Below, piece by piece: positions 1 to 9,323 of a stretch of 64,000 nucleotides of DNA. The stretch lies in NCBI RefSeq assembly GCF_024112395.2, contig NZ_CP078013.2, positions 3,968,001 through 4,032,000 of the forward strand, written 5' to 3'. Under the pieces are notes generated by a model, which saw only the letters and a program-made list of their open reading frames with translations, did not search any database and had not been told where the DNA came from. Position 1 is the first letter of the stretch. Every line of letters starts with the position of its first letter. The position numbers and the translations under genes were made by a program. The stretch is from Pseudomonas pergaminensis (GTDB lineage: Bacteria > Pseudomonadota > Gammaproteobacteria > Pseudomonadales > Pseudomonadaceae).

Positions 1-1
1 C

Positions 2-214
2 TGGTTCGCACCGTACACCGTCGAGGGCGACAAGCTCAGCTTCGGCAAGATCGGCAGCACCCGCAAACTCTGCGCCGAGGCCTTGATGGAGCAGGAACAC
101 CGCTTCTTCCAGGCCCTGCAAGGGGTGCAGCGCTGGGACATCTCGCCGATCGAACAGACACGCTTCTGGCCGGCCGATGGCCTGCCGATTCGCCTGTGGC
201 TGGAAGAAGGCTAA
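2..214 (+). CDS. META-domain protein, C-terminal part (5' end outside window)
   Basis: Open reading frame entering from the left edge and ending at TAA 212-214; 70 residues are visible. The peptide begins WFAPYTVEGDKLSFGKIGST and contains CAEALMEQEHRFFQAL, which resembles the end of the META/HslJ-like domain, where a Cys and an E..F..L helix precede the last strands. META proteins are usually small cell-envelope or stress-associated proteins of unknown biochemistry. The gene is convergent with the TlpA-like gene, with a REP hairpin between them. The start, any signal peptide and other domains cannot be judged from this fragment, and the family call rests on the short C-terminal motif only. 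Confidence 0.6.
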   Translation, partial: WFAPYTVEGDKLSFGKIGSTRKLCAEALMEQEHRFFQALQGVQRWDISPIEQTRFWPADGLPIRLWLEEG

Positions 215-234
215 CCCTAGCCTTTCGCAATCAA

Positions 235-328
235 AATGTGGGGGCGGGCTTGCTCGCGAAGGCGGACGTTCAGCCGGCATATCCGGTGACTGACACACCG
301 CCTTCGCGAGCAAGCCCGCTCCCACATT
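235..328. repeat. REP pair (inverted), GCGGGCTTGCTCGCGAA type
   Basis: Two inverted arms of about 30 nt, at 235-264 and 298-328, both containing GCGGGCTTGCTCGCGAAGGC or its complement, separated by about 33 nt. They sit between two convergent genes. This is the typical doublet (REPIN-like) arrangement of fluorescens-group repeats. Confidence 0.85.
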
Positions 329-345
329 TGTTTTGAGTGGCTGCT

Positions 346-807
346 TTAGCCGCGCAAGGCCTTGAGTTTTGCCAATACGCCTTCCGCCGTTTGCTCACCC
401 ATCAACTGCTCGCGCACCTTGCCCTTGTCGTCAATGATGTAGGTCACTGGCAACGCTTCGCTGCGCGGGATGTCGAAGATCTCTTCCGGGTTCTGCGCCA
501 GCACCGTGAACTTGATGCCCAGCTTGTCGCTGGCAGCCTTCAGTTCTTCACCTTGCACATTGTCAAAGTTGACCCCGAACACACCGACGTTCTGCGCCTT
601 CAACTGTTCGGCCAAGGCATTGAGCTCGGGGATTTCCGTGCGGCACGGGCCACACCACTCAGCCCAGTAATTGACCACCAGCCACTGCTTGTCCAAGCGT
701 TCGGAAGCCACTTTCTGGCCATATTGGTCAACGCCGTAATCGTTACCGCAGCCGCTGAGCAGCAGGGTTGTGATGATCGCCAATGCACCGATCAGTCGCC
801 TTGTCAT
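346..807 (-). CDS. TlpA-like thioredoxin-fold lipoprotein
   Basis: A 153-residue protein with a lipoprotein signal: a short basic N-terminus, a hydrophobic stretch and the lipobox LLSGC with the lipidated Cys at residue 20. The mature part is a thioredoxin-like domain with the active site WCGPC at residues 51-55, inside the segment VVNYWAEWCGPC. This fits TlpA/ResA-type thiol:disulfide reductases that work in the periplasm, anchored to a membrane, reducing disulfides of cytochrome-maturation or other exported partners. The partner is not identifiable here. The gene is divergent from arsC. Gly follows the lipidated Cys rather than a retention-type residue, so outer-membrane sorting is possible. 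Confidence 0.85.
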   Translation of the reverse strand: MTRRLIGALAIITTLLLSGCGNDYGVDQYGQKVASERLDKQWLVVNYWAEWCGPCRTEIPELNALAEQLKAQNVGVFGVNFDNVQGEELKAASDKLGIKFTVLAQNPEEIFDIPRSEALPVTYIIDDKGKVREQLMGEQTAEGVLAKLKALRG

Positions 808-879
808 GGGGTAATCCTTCGCAAAAATGAACGTTGGCTGCGACCTATGGCCTCTTACGGTTTAAGGACAGGTCGCTGC

Positions 880-896
880 GCGGGTAGAATACCCGC
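880..896. promoter_or_regulatory. 7-bp perfect inverted repeat over a putative -10 of arsC
   Basis: GCGGGTA-gaa-TACCCGC is a perfect 17-nt palindrome ending 26 nt before the arsC ATG. The embedded TAGAAT (885-890) matches a sigma-70 -10 box in 5 of 6 positions, but no good -35 is seen. It could be an operator, a leader hairpin or chance. Confidence 0.35.
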
Positions 897-922
897 CACC
901 TTACGCAAGATGCGACCCGCAC

Positions 923-2287
<1,365 letters not shown>

Positions 2288-2295
2288 AAGTCAGT

Positions 2296-2363
2296 CTTCG
2301 CGAGCAAGCCCGCTCCCACAGGGAGATGCGCTCCAAATGTGGGAGCGGGCTTGCTCGCGAAGG
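2296..2363. repeat. REP pair (inverted), GCGGGCTTGCTCGCGAA type
   Basis: Arms CTTCGCGAGCAAGCCCGCTC (2296-2315) and the inverse GAGCGGGCTTGCTCGCGAAG (2343-2362), in the short gap between the convergent DUF2069 and glycosylase genes. The same family as the repeat near position 280. Confidence 0.85.
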
Positions 2364-2376
2364 CATCACCTCGGTC

Positions 2377-3048
2377 TCAATGATTCACGGTGTAGGCCAG
2401 CATCATCGACAACTGGCACATCGGCCGCCCACTCTCGGCATGCCACTGGTTGAACGCCCCCTGCACCGTCGCCAGGTCACGCAGGCTGGTCGGCACCTTG
2501 TCGACGATCTTCTGCGCGTTCAGCGCGGCCACCACGTCATAACTCGGCACAAAGGTGTCCTTGCCGACCATGCGCAAAAAGCGCGGCGCGGACAGCCCGC
2601 CAAGTTGATGGCCGTGCTTGCTCAGGTACTTCCATAGCCCGACGATATCAGTCACCGGCCAATCGGCGATAAACGCGCCGAAGCTGCCCTTCTCCTGCTC
2701 GATGTCGAGGATCATCTGCGCATTGCGCGGCACGCTCTTGAGCTTGCCCAGGTGACGGATGATGCTGGTGTCCTGCATCAAGCGCTCCAGGTGCTCAGCG
2801 CCCATCAACACGACTTTTTCCGGGTCGAAGCCGAAAAACACCTTTTCGAATGCCGGCCACTTGGCATCCACCACGCTGTGCTTCAAGCCCGCACGAAACA
2901 CGCGCAGCGCCAGGGTCGACAGGTAGCGATCATCGCTGATCTTGCGCAACTGCGCAGGGGTCTTGGGTACAGGCAGATGGGCTTCCAGCTCGGCCGCCGA
3001 ACCGAAGCGGTTCAGACAATATTCGTGCAGCCACTTGTAATCGCGCAT
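2377..3048 (-). CDS. DNA-3-methyladenine glycosylase I family protein
   Basis: A 223-residue protein beginning MRDYKWLHEYCLNRFGS. It has the helical HhH-GPD-like layout with FRAGLKHSVVDAKWPAFEKVF, which resembles the Tag-family segment that follows the first helices, and a downstream helix-hairpin-helix stretch LGGLSAPRFLRMVGKDTFVP followed by an Asp (SYDVV). Tag enzymes excise N3-methyladenine from alkylated DNA. This protein is a divergent member longer than E. coli Tag (187 residues), and the classical Tag zinc ligands are not evident to me, so substrate specificity is uncertain. It is co-directional with and downstream of ttcA, with a weak terminator between them. Confidence 0.75.
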   Translation of the reverse strand: MRDYKWLHEYCLNRFGSAAELEAHLPVPKTPAQLRKISDDRYLSTLALRVFRAGLKHSVVDAKWPAFEKVFFGFDPEKVVLMGAEHLERLMQDTSIIRHLGKLKSVPRNAQMILDIEQEKGSFGAFIADWPVTDIVGLWKYLSKHGHQLGGLSAPRFLRMVGKDTFVPSYDVVAALNAQKIVDKVPTSLRDLATVQGAFNQWHAESGRPMCQLSMMLAYTVNH

Positions 3049-3071
3049 GCCCTCTCCTGGGAATTGAATTG

Positions 3072-3094
3072 AAAACGGCGCCCGCGAGCGCCGT
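3072..3094 (-). terminator. Possible intrinsic terminator of ttcA
   Basis: On the minus strand, ACGGCGC-tcgcgg-GCGCCGT is followed by TTTTC. The 7-bp stem is strong but the T-run is short, so read-through into the glycosylase gene is likely. Confidence 0.5.
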
Positions 3095-3115
3095 GTGTCA
3101 GAGCGTTGAATCGGC

Positions 3116-3940
3116 TCAGAGGTTCACAACATTGACGAAGCGCGAGGCGGCGGTTTCATCAATCTTCAAGCTGGTGAAGTCGAACAGGTTGCGGTCGGCC
3201 AGCTGCGACGGGATCACATTCTGCAGGCTGCGGAAGATGCTTTCGGTACGGCCCGGGGTCTTGCGCTCCCAGTCCACCAGCATTTCCTTGACCACCTGGC
3301 GCTGCAGGTTTTCCTGGGAGCCGCACAGGTTGCAGGGGATGATCGGGAATTGCTTGAAGTCGGAGTAGGCCTGGATGTCCTTCTCGTTGCAGTACGCCAG
3401 CGGGCGGATCACCACGTTGCGCCCATCGTCGGCACGCAGCTTGGGCGGCATGGCTTTGAGGGAGCCGTTGAAGAACATATTGAGGAAGAAGGTTTCAACG
3501 ATGTCATCGCGATGATGCCCGAGGGCCATCTTGGTCGCGCCAATCTCATCGGCGAAGGTGTACAGCGTGCCACGGCGCAGGCGCGAGCACAGCGAGCAAG
3601 TGGTCTTGCCTTCCGGAATCAGTTCCTTGACCACCGAATAGGTGTCTTTTTCGACGATGTGGTACTCGACACCCAACTCTTTGAGGTAGGCCGGCAGCAC
3701 GTGCTCGGGGAAACCCGGTTGTTTCTGGTCCATGTTGACGGCGACGATCTCGAACTTGATCGGTGCGACCTTTTGCAGGTGCAGCAACACGTCGAGCATG
3801 GTGTAGCTGTCTTTGCCGCCGGAGAGGCAGACCATGACCTTGTCGCCGTCCTCGATCATATTGAAATCGGCGACCGCTTCACCGGCCAGGCGACGCAGGC
3901 GTTTTTGCAGTTTGTTCTGGTTGACCGTAAGAGTGCCCAT
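3116..3940 (-). CDS. ttcA: tRNA-cytidine(32) 2-sulfurtransferase TtcA
   Basis: A 274-residue ATP pyrophosphatase-type enzyme. The PP-loop [14 protein letters not shown] is at about residues 39-52, and the two CxxC pairs TCSLC and PCNLC that bind the [4Fe-4S] cluster are at about residues 115-118 and 205-208. TtcA thiolates C32 in a subset of tRNAs, taking sulfur from IscS with ATP activation of the base. The length and motif order agree with the E. coli protein. The start [18 protein letters not shown] is conserved in the genus. The gene is divergent from the Yip1 gene. The tus and mnmA genes in the same window also serve tRNA thiolation but act on U34. Confidence 0.96.
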   Translation of the reverse strand: MGTLTVNQNKLQKRLRRLAGEAVADFNMIEDGDKVMVCLSGGKDSYTMLDVLLHLQKVAPIKFEIVAVNMDQKQPGFPEHVLPAYLKELGVEYHIVEKDTYSVVKELIPEGKTTCSLCSRLRRGTLYTFADEIGATKMALGHHRDDIVETFFLNMFFNGSLKAMPPKLRADDGRNVVIRPLAYCNEKDIQAYSDFKQFPIIPCNLCGSQENLQRQVVKEMLVDWERKTPGRTESIFRSLQNVIPSQLADRNLFDFTSLKIDETAASRFVNVVNL

Positions 3941-4201
3941 GGCGCTTGGATCCGCTAGAGGTGTGTGACGAAAAGCCGGGTATTTTACGCAAAAAAACCA
4001 TCAAAAGGGCTAGCGGTAAAAGACTCCGCCGCGATTAGGGCCAATGTTTACAGCGCAATTCGCTCTAAAGCCTTACAGTTTTTCCGGTCATCACTTCCTA
4101 TACTGCGACTAGAGGTCGCATATCTATCCAGACCTTTGAGGCCATTTGGCCCGTGGGCGCTCCGATGGGGGGCGATGGTAATAACGACAGGAGTGACTGG
4201 C

Positions 4202-4804
4202 ATGATCCATCACGTCGTGGGGCTTTTTACCCATCCCGACCAGGAATGGCGGGAAATCCGTGGCGATAAAGAAGAAAGCATCGGCCACATGTACCTCACC
4301 CATACCTTGATTCTCGCGGCGATCCCCGCCGTTTCCGCCTTTATCGGCACCACCCAGGTCGGCTGGGTCATTGGCAATCGCGCGCCGGTGATGCTGACCC
4401 AGGAAAGCGCTTTGTGGATGACCATCATGTCCTACGCCGCCATGCTCGGCGGCGTGGCAGTGATGGGTGCGTTCATTCATTGGATGGCCCGCACCTACGA
4501 TGCCAACCCCAGCATGGCGCGCTGCGTTGCGTTTGCCACCTACACCGCCACACCGCTGTTCATCGGCGGGCTGGCCGCACTGTACCCACATATGTGGCTG
4601 GGCATGGTCGTGGGCACGGCCGCCATCTGTTACACGGTGTACCTGCTGTATGTGGGGCTGCCGACCTTCATGGGCATCGATCCGGATGAGGGCTTCCTGT
4701 TTTCCAGCTCGGTCCTGGCCGTGGGCCTGGTGGTACTGGTGGCGATCATGGCGTTTACCGTGATCGTCTGGGGCCTGGGCGTGGGCCCGATCTACACCAA
4801 CTGA
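4202..4804 (+). CDS. Yip1-family inner-membrane protein
   Basis: A 200-residue protein. I place the start at ATG 4202 (MIHHVVGLFTHPDQEWREI) because a GGAG lies about 9 nt upstream and the frame before it has no recognisable content. The soluble N-terminus is followed by about five membrane helices, among them LTHTLILAAIPAVSAFIGTT, AAMLGGVAVMGAFIHWMA and a C-terminal VLAVGLVVLVAIMAFTVIVW. This arrangement (a short cytosolic head carrying W-I-R-D, then five helices) matches the Yip1 domain family, whose bacterial role is unknown. The gene stands alone between the divergent ttcA and the downstream sprT. Confidence 0.8.
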   Translation: MIHHVVGLFTHPDQEWREIRGDKEESIGHMYLTHTLILAAIPAVSAFIGTTQVGWVIGNRAPVMLTQESALWMTIMSYAAMLGGVAVMGAFIHWMARTYDANPSMARCVAFATYTATPLFIGGLAALYPHMWLGMVVGTAAICYTVYLLYVGLPTFMGIDPDEGFLFSSSVLAVGLVVLVAIMAFTVIVWGLGVGPIYTN

Positions 4805-4932
4805 GCGGATAAAATCGTGGGCAAGGCCACCGCAAGGTGGCTTTGTGCGTTATGCATGACCATTCGGCGCCTGACAGATTCGGAAACACCCAGCTTTGCG
4901 GCATACTGGGCGTCTCTGGAGATATGTACAGC

Positions 4933-5427
4933 ATGCCCGAGCAACTCAATACCCGCGTCGAAGATTGTTTCCTACAAGCAGAATCCTTTTTCAAACGAAG
5001 CTTCAAACGCCCCCAGGTGAGTCTCAAGCTGCGGGGCCAAAAGGCCGGTGTCGCGCATTTGCACGAGAACCTGCTGCGTTTCAACCCACAGTTGTACCGT
5101 GAAAACAGCCAACACTTCCTCAAGCAGACCGTGGCCCATGAAGTGGCGCATTTGATCGCCCACCAATTGTTCGGCGAGCGCATCCAGCCCCATGGCGAGG
5201 AATGGCAATTGATCATGCGCGGGGTCTACGAACTGCCGCCGGACCGTTGCCATACCTATGAAGTGAAGCGCCGCCAGGTGACCCGCTATATCTACCGCTG
5301 CCCGTGCGCGGACAGTGACTTTCCGTTCTCGCCCCAGCGCCATGGCATGGTGGCTCAAGGCCGAAGGTATTTGTGCAGGCGGTGCCGCCAGACCTTGGTG
5401 TTTACCGGCGAAACCCGGGTGGAGTGA
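4933..5427 (+). CDS. sprT: SprT-like zinc metalloprotein
   Basis: A 164-residue protein from ATG 4933 (MPEQLNTRVEDCFLQAE); an in-frame ATG at 4924 lies closer to the GGAG at 4917-4920, so the start is uncertain by three codons. It contains the zinc-protease motif HEVAHLIAH near residue 70, followed by HGEEW, which supplies the third ligand. A C-terminal zinc-ribbon-like segment has CPC and LCRRCRQTLVF. SprT-family proteins share the SPRTN protease fold; in bacteria the substrate is unknown. The length equals that of E. coli SprT (165). The gene is monocistronic and convergent with the CoA-transferase gene, with a REP pair between them. Confidence 0.92.
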   Translation: MPEQLNTRVEDCFLQAESFFKRSFKRPQVSLKLRGQKAGVAHLHENLLRFNPQLYRENSQHFLKQTVAHEVAHLIAHQLFGERIQPHGEEWQLIMRGVYELPPDRCHTYEVKRRQVTRYIYRCPCADSDFPFSPQRHGMVAQGRRYLCRRCRQTLVFTGETRVE

Positions 5428-5435
5428 GGGCCTCT

Positions 5436-5504
5436 TCGCAGGCAAGCCAGCGCCCACCTTTGATAGGCGGCGCGGTCAACAGGTGGGAGCTGGCTTGCCT
5501 GCGA
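5436..5504. repeat. REP pair (inverted), GCTGGCTTGCCTGCGA type
   Basis: Arms TCGCAGGCAAGCCAGCGCCC (from 5436) and GGAGCTGGCTTGCCTGCGA (to 5504) flank a short spacer between two convergent genes. This is the second REP family in the window. Just after it, CAGTCACTATC occurs twice within 25 nt, next to the stop of the CoA-transferase gene. Confidence 0.8.
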
Positions 5505-5543
5505 TGGCGGCGGCCGCCCAGTCACTATCTAGCCGCGCAGTCA

Positions 5544-6725
5544 CTATCCAACTGTCTTGGCCTGGCGCAAATCGGCTATGCGCTGAGCACCAAAGCCCAA
5601 CTCCGCCAACACCTCATCCGTGTGCGCCCCCACCGCTACACCTATATGCCTGGGCGCCGGCAACCCGTCGGAGAACTTCAACGGGCAAGCCAGTTGCGCC
5701 TGGGTCGAACCATCGCCCCTCGGCACCTGGCTGACCAGTTCACGTGCCTTCAACTGCGGATGCTCCACGGCTTCACTGAGGCTCAACACCGGCTCCACAC
5801 AGGCATCGACCCCGGCAAACAACGCACACAGCTCATCAAAGCTGCGTTTCTCGAACTCGACCTGCAGCGCTTGCTTCAGGGCTTTTTGCTGCTCAGCCTT
5901 GGGCGACAAGCCTTGCGCCGCCAACTCCGGGCGGCCCAAGGCGGTGCAGAGTTGCTGCATGAACGCCGGCTCCAGGCTGCCCACCGACATCCAGCGTCCA
6001 TCCCGCGAGCGGTAATAGTCGTAGAAACTGCCGCCATTGAGCACGTGCCCTTCCCACTCCGGCTCCACCCCGCACGCCAGGTAACCCGCGCCGGCCATGG
6101 CGTTCAGGCTGAACGAGCAGTCGGTCATGCTCACGTCCAAGTATTGGCCGACCCCGCTCTGCTGCCGCGCAATGACTGCCGCGAGCAGCCCTACCACCGC
6201 ATGCAGCGAGCCCCCACCCACGTCCGCCAACTGCACGCCGAGGGGCAACGGCCCGCTGTCCTGGCGCCCGGTGTAACTGGCCACCCCGGCCAGCGCCAGG
6301 TAATTGATGTCGTGCCCGGCGCGGTCCTTATAGGGCCCGGTCTGGCCGTACCCAGTGATCGACACATAGATCAGCCGGGGGTTGATCGCCTTCAATGCCT
6401 CATACCCCAGCCCCAGCCGCTCCATCACCCCCGGCCGGAACTGTTCGAGCACAATGTCGTAGTCTTTCACCAGCGCCCGCACGATCTCCAGGGCCTCGGC
6501 CTGCTTGAGGTCCAACGCCAGGCTGCGCTTGTTGCGGTTAAGGTAGGCGTGGCTGGCCGACGTACCTTGGTCATGGGGCGGCAACACCCGCAACAGGTCC
6601 ATGCGCGTGGGCGATTCGATGCGCAGCACCTCGGCGCCCATGTCCGCCAGCATCAACGAGGCGAACGGGCCAGGCAGCAGGGTGGAAAAATCCAGCACTT
6701 TGAGGGACGCCAAGGGACCTGACAT
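5544..6725 (-). CDS. CaiB/BaiF-family CoA-transferase, alpha-methylacyl-CoA racemase-like
   Basis: A 393-residue protein from ATG 6725 (MSGPLASLKVLDFSTLLPGP); ten further in-frame codons upstream are possible but look non-coding. Family III CoA-transferase features are LPGPFASLMLADMGAEVLRIE near the N-terminus and AYLNRNKRSLALDL around residue 80. The segment RAGHDINYLALAGVAS (around residue 143) matches alpha-methylacyl-CoA racemases, where the His of GHD is a catalytic base. It could therefore epimerise 2-methylacyl-CoA or transfer CoA between carboxylates; the substrate cannot be told from sequence. No acyl-CoA dehydrogenase or thioesterase gene lies beside it, so genomic context gives no pathway. 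Confidence 0.85.
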   Translation of the reverse strand: MSGPLASLKVLDFSTLLPGPFASLMLADMGAEVLRIESPTRMDLLRVLPPHDQGTSASHAYLNRNKRSLALDLKQAEALEIVRALVKDYDIVLEQFRPGVMERLGLGYEALKAINPRLIYVSITGYGQTGPYKDRAGHDINYLALAGVASYTGRQDSGPLPLGVQLADVGGGSLHAVVGLLAAVIARQQSGVGQYLDVSMTDCSFSLNAMAGAGYLACGVEPEWEGHVLNGGSFYDYYRSRDGRWMSVGSLEPAFMQQLCTALGRPELAAQGLSPKAEQQKALKQALQVEFEKRSFDELCALFAGVDACVEPVLSLSEAVEHPQLKARELVSQVPRGDGSTQAQLACPLKFSDGLPAPRHIGVAVGAHTDEVLAELGFGAQRIADLRQAKTVG

Positions 6726-6882
6726 GTGCACTCCATTTCCGTTGTGAATGCCCACAGACTAGGCAGCCTTGCGCCGACCGGCAATCGCCGGAACGGTCAC
6801 ATACAGTGACCGTTTTGATCACGGCGGGCTTTTTCGTGGCGGCGGCTTTATCATTGACCCACGTTTGCTTGCAGAGTGTTCC

Positions 6883-7275
6883 ATGAAGTTTGCGATTGCA
6901 CTGTTTTCCGCCGCTCACGCGCCCTCCTCGCGCCGCGCCCTGCTGTTCGCCCAGGCGGCGCTGGCCGGTGGCCATGAGATTGTGCGGCTGTTTTTCTATC
7001 AGGACGGTGTCTACAGCGCCTCCAATTCCATCGTCGCACCTCAGGATGAGCAGGACATCGCCCGCCAATGGCGCGAGTTTGTCAGCGACCACCAGCTCGA
7101 CAGCGTGGTGTGCATCGCCGCCGCCTTGCGCCGTGGCGTGCTCAACCAGGAGGAAGCCACGCGCTATCAACGCAGCGCGGTCAATCTCGATACGCCGTGG
7201 GAATTGTCCGGCCTGGGGCAACTGCACGACGCCGCCCAGGCCGCCGACCGCCTGATCTGTTTTGGAGGGCCGTGA
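6883..7275 (+). CDS. tusD: Sulfurtransferase complex subunit TusD
   Basis: A 130-residue DsrE-family protein from ATG 6883 (MKFAIALFSAAHAPSSRR). The sulfur-carrying Cys is in LDSVVCIAAALRRGVL at about residue 78, the position used by E. coli TusD. TusD accepts persulfide sulfur from TusA within the TusBCD hexamer and passes it to TusE, which feeds MnmA for 2-thiouridine at tRNA position 34. It is the first gene of a tight cluster tusD-tusC-tusB-tusE with a 1-nt gap to tusC. An in-frame extension to 6769 exists but lacks conserved content. Confidence 0.95.
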   Translation: MKFAIALFSAAHAPSSRRALLFAQAALAGGHEIVRLFFYQDGVYSASNSIVAPQDEQDIARQWREFVSDHQLDSVVCIAAALRRGVLNQEEATRYQRSAVNLDTPWELSGLGQLHDAAQAADRLICFGGP

Positions 7276-7276
7276 C

Positions 7277-7627
7277 ATGTCCAAATCCTTATTGGTGATC
7301 AGCCGCCAGGCGCCGTGGTCCGGACCAAGCGCCCGCGAAGCGCTGGACATCGTGTTGGCCGGCGGTGCCTTCGATCTGCCGATCGGCCTGCTGTTCCTGG
7401 ATGACGGCGTGTTCCAACTGGCGCCGCACCAGGACGCCAAAGCCGTGCAGCAAAAAGACCTCGGCGCCAACCTCCAGGCACTGGGCCTGTTTGGCATTGA
7501 TGAGGTGTTCGCCTGCAGCCATAGCCTGGCCGCGCGCGGCCTCACCACGCCCGCTAATGCCGAGCCGCTCGACAGCGCAGCGATATCAACGCTGATTGAC
7601 CGTTACGACCAGGTGATTACCCTCTGA
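7277..7627 (+). CDS. tusC: Sulfurtransferase complex subunit TusC
   Basis: A 116-residue DsrF-family protein from ATG 7277 (MSKSLLVISRQAPWSGPSAR), with GGAGGG about 10 nt upstream inside the tusD end. The DsrE/F fold pattern is visible: ALDIVLAGGAFDLPIGLLFLDDGVFQL, then a second half with EVFACSHSLAARGL. TusC forms the core of the TusBCD complex with TusD and TusB and is not itself the main sulfur carrier. The TGA stop overlaps the ATG of tusB, implying coupled translation. Confidence 0.93.
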   Translation: MSKSLLVISRQAPWSGPSAREALDIVLAGGAFDLPIGLLFLDDGVFQLAPHQDAKAVQQKDLGANLQALGLFGIDEVFACSHSLAARGLTTPANAEPLDSAAISTLIDRYDQVITL

Positions 7628-7905
7628 TGTCGACTCTCCATGTGGTTTCCCATTCCCCGTTTACCGATAGCCGCCTCGACAGTTGCCTGCGCATCTGTGG
7701 CGCCGAGGACGCCATCCTGCTCTGCGGCGATGGCGCCTACGGGCTGCATAACCCGGCCCTGCACACCCAAGGCGTGAAAGTCTTTGTGCTGGCCGAAGAC
7801 ATGCAGGCGCGCAACCTGCCTCTGCCGGACTGGGCCGATAGCGTCGATTACCCAGGCTTCGTGCAGTTGTCGCTCGATTACGACAAGGTCAACAGCTGGC
7901 TATGA
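7627..7905 (+). CDS. tusB: Sulfurtransferase complex subunit TusB
   Basis: A 92-residue DsrH-family protein: MSTLHVVSHSPFTDSRLDSC at the N-terminus and GAEDAILLCGDGAYGL in the middle, the usual TusB/DsrH pattern, with a VQLSLDYDKVNSWL ending. It is the third subunit of the TusBCD sulfur relay for tRNA U34 thiolation. Its start overlaps the tusC stop by one base and its end overlaps the tusE start by four (ATGA), so the subunits are probably made in stoichiometric amounts. Confidence 0.92.
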   Translation: MSTLHVVSHSPFTDSRLDSCLRICGAEDAILLCGDGAYGLHNPALHTQGVKVFVLAEDMQARNLPLPDWADSVDYPGFVQLSLDYDKVNSWL

Positions 7906-8237
7906 ACACCCTGACCGTAGGCGCACGCACCCTGGAACTGGACAAGGACGGTTACCTCGTTGACCTGGACGCGTGGTCCGAGGAAGTCGCCAACGCCCTG
8001 GCCGCCGCCGAACCCCTGGCGTTGACCGCGGACCATTGGGAAATCCTCACGCTGCTGCGCCAGTTCTATGCCGAATTCCAGCTGTCCCCCGCCACGCGCC
8101 CGTTGATCAAGTACACCGCCTTGAAACTGGGCCCGGAAAAGGGCAACAGCCTGCACCTCAACAAATTGTTCAACGGCACTCCCGCCAAACTCGCCGCCAA
8201 GCTGGCGGGCCTGCCCAGGCCGACGAATTGCTTATGA
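7902..8237 (+). CDS. tusE: Sulfur relay protein TusE (DsrC family)
   Basis: A 111-residue DsrC/TusE-family protein starting MNTLTVGARTLELDKDGYL and containing DLDAWSEEVANALAAAE and DHWEILTLLRQFYAEFQLSP, all typical. The C-terminus ends PRPTNCL with the penultimate catalytic Cys that takes sulfur from TusD and hands it to MnmA. Only this C-terminal Cys is present, as in TusE, whereas sulfite-reductase-linked DsrC has two. The last bases overlap the next gene's ATG. Confidence 0.94.
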   Translation: MNTLTVGARTLELDKDGYLVDLDAWSEEVANALAAAEPLALTADHWEILTLLRQFYAEFQLSPATRPLIKYTALKLGPEKGNSLHLNKLFNGTPAKLAAKLAGLPRPTNCL

Positions 8238-9235
8238 CCGACTTTGCCCCACTGACCCTTGAAACCCCTGCCGAGCACCCCTTCGCGCAGTTCGTGCGCA
8301 TCCTGGGCAAAGGCAAGCGCGGTGCGCGCAACCTCACCCGTGAAGAGGCCCGCGAAGCCATGGGCATGTTGCTCGACGAAAAAGTCGAAGACACCCAGCT
8401 CGGCGCCTTCCTGATGCTGTTGCGCCACAAGGAAGAAAGCCCGGAAGAACTCGCCGGTTTCACCGAAGCCGTACGTGAACGCCTGGACGCCCCAGCGCTG
8501 AACGTGGATGTCGACTGGCCGACCTATGCCGGCAAGAAGCGCCACCTGCCGTGGTACCTGCTGGCGGCAAAGTGCCTGGCGCAGAATGGCGTGCGTATCC
8601 TGATGCACGGCGGGGGTGCCCACACGGCTGGGCGTCTTTACACCGAACAATTGCTCGAAGGTTTGCAGATCCCGCTGTGCCGCAACTGGCAGCAGGTCGA
8701 GGCCGCCTATGCGCACGGCAACCTGGCGTTCATCCCGCTGGGTGATTGGGCGCCACAACTGCAGCGCATGATCGACCTGCGCAACACCCTGGGCCTGCGC
8801 TCGCCGATCCACTCCCTGGCGCGCTTGCTCAATCCCTTGAATGCGCGCCTGGGCCTGCAGAGTATTTTCCATCCGGGTTACCAGGGCGTGCACCGCGATG
8901 CCAGCGGCTTGCTCGGCGACAACGTGATCGTGGTGAAGGGCGACGGCGGCGAGATCGAGATCAACCCCGACTCGGCCAGCCATCTGTACGGCACCACGGG
9001 CGGCGAAAGCTGGGACGAAGAGTGGCCCGCCCTCTCCGCCCAGCGTCACGTCAAGCCGGCCACGCTCGAACCTGAGCACCTGAAGGCCGTGTGGCGCGGT
9101 GACGTCGAGGACAGCTACCCGCAATTGGCGCTGGTCGCCACCATGGCCCTGGCCTTGCGCGGCCTGGGCCACCCACGGGAACAGGCCTTTGAGTTGGCCC
9201 AGCAGTACTGGGCGGCACGAGACAAATCGATTTAA
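8234..9235 (+). CDS. TrpD2/YbiB-like glycosyl transferase family protein
   Basis: A 333-residue protein from ATG 8234, overlapping the tusE stop by four bases. It has the anthranilate phosphoribosyltransferase fold: an N-terminal helical part with GKRGARNLTREEAREAMGML, then a phosphorylase-like domain with MHGGGAHTAGRLYTEQLLEG and IHSLARLLNPLNA. The substrate-site residues of true TrpD are not preserved, so it is assigned to the TrpD2 (YbiB) group, reported in E. coli to bind nucleic acid and to lack phosphoribosyltransferase activity. It is co-transcribed with tusDCBE here, which suggests but does not prove an RNA-linked role. Confidence 0.85.
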   Translation: MTDFAPLTLETPAEHPFAQFVRILGKGKRGARNLTREEAREAMGMLLDEKVEDTQLGAFLMLLRHKEESPEELAGFTEAVRERLDAPALNVDVDWPTYAGKKRHLPWYLLAAKCLAQNGVRILMHGGGAHTAGRLYTEQLLEGLQIPLCRNWQQVEAAYAHGNLAFIPLGDWAPQLQRMIDLRNTLGLRSPIHSLARLLNPLNARLGLQSIFHPGYQGVHRDASGLLGDNVIVVKGDGGEIEINPDSASHLYGTTGGESWDEEWPALSAQRHVKPATLEPEHLKAVWRGDVEDSYPQLALVATMALALRGLGHPREQAFELAQQYWAARDKSI

Positions 9236-9323
9236 TCGATCATTAACGCCCGGTCTTTGCGCTTTTAGTTCGAACTCATCCCTTTAGACTGGGCTCCAAC
9301 GCTTATTAGCCAAGGAGCCAGTC

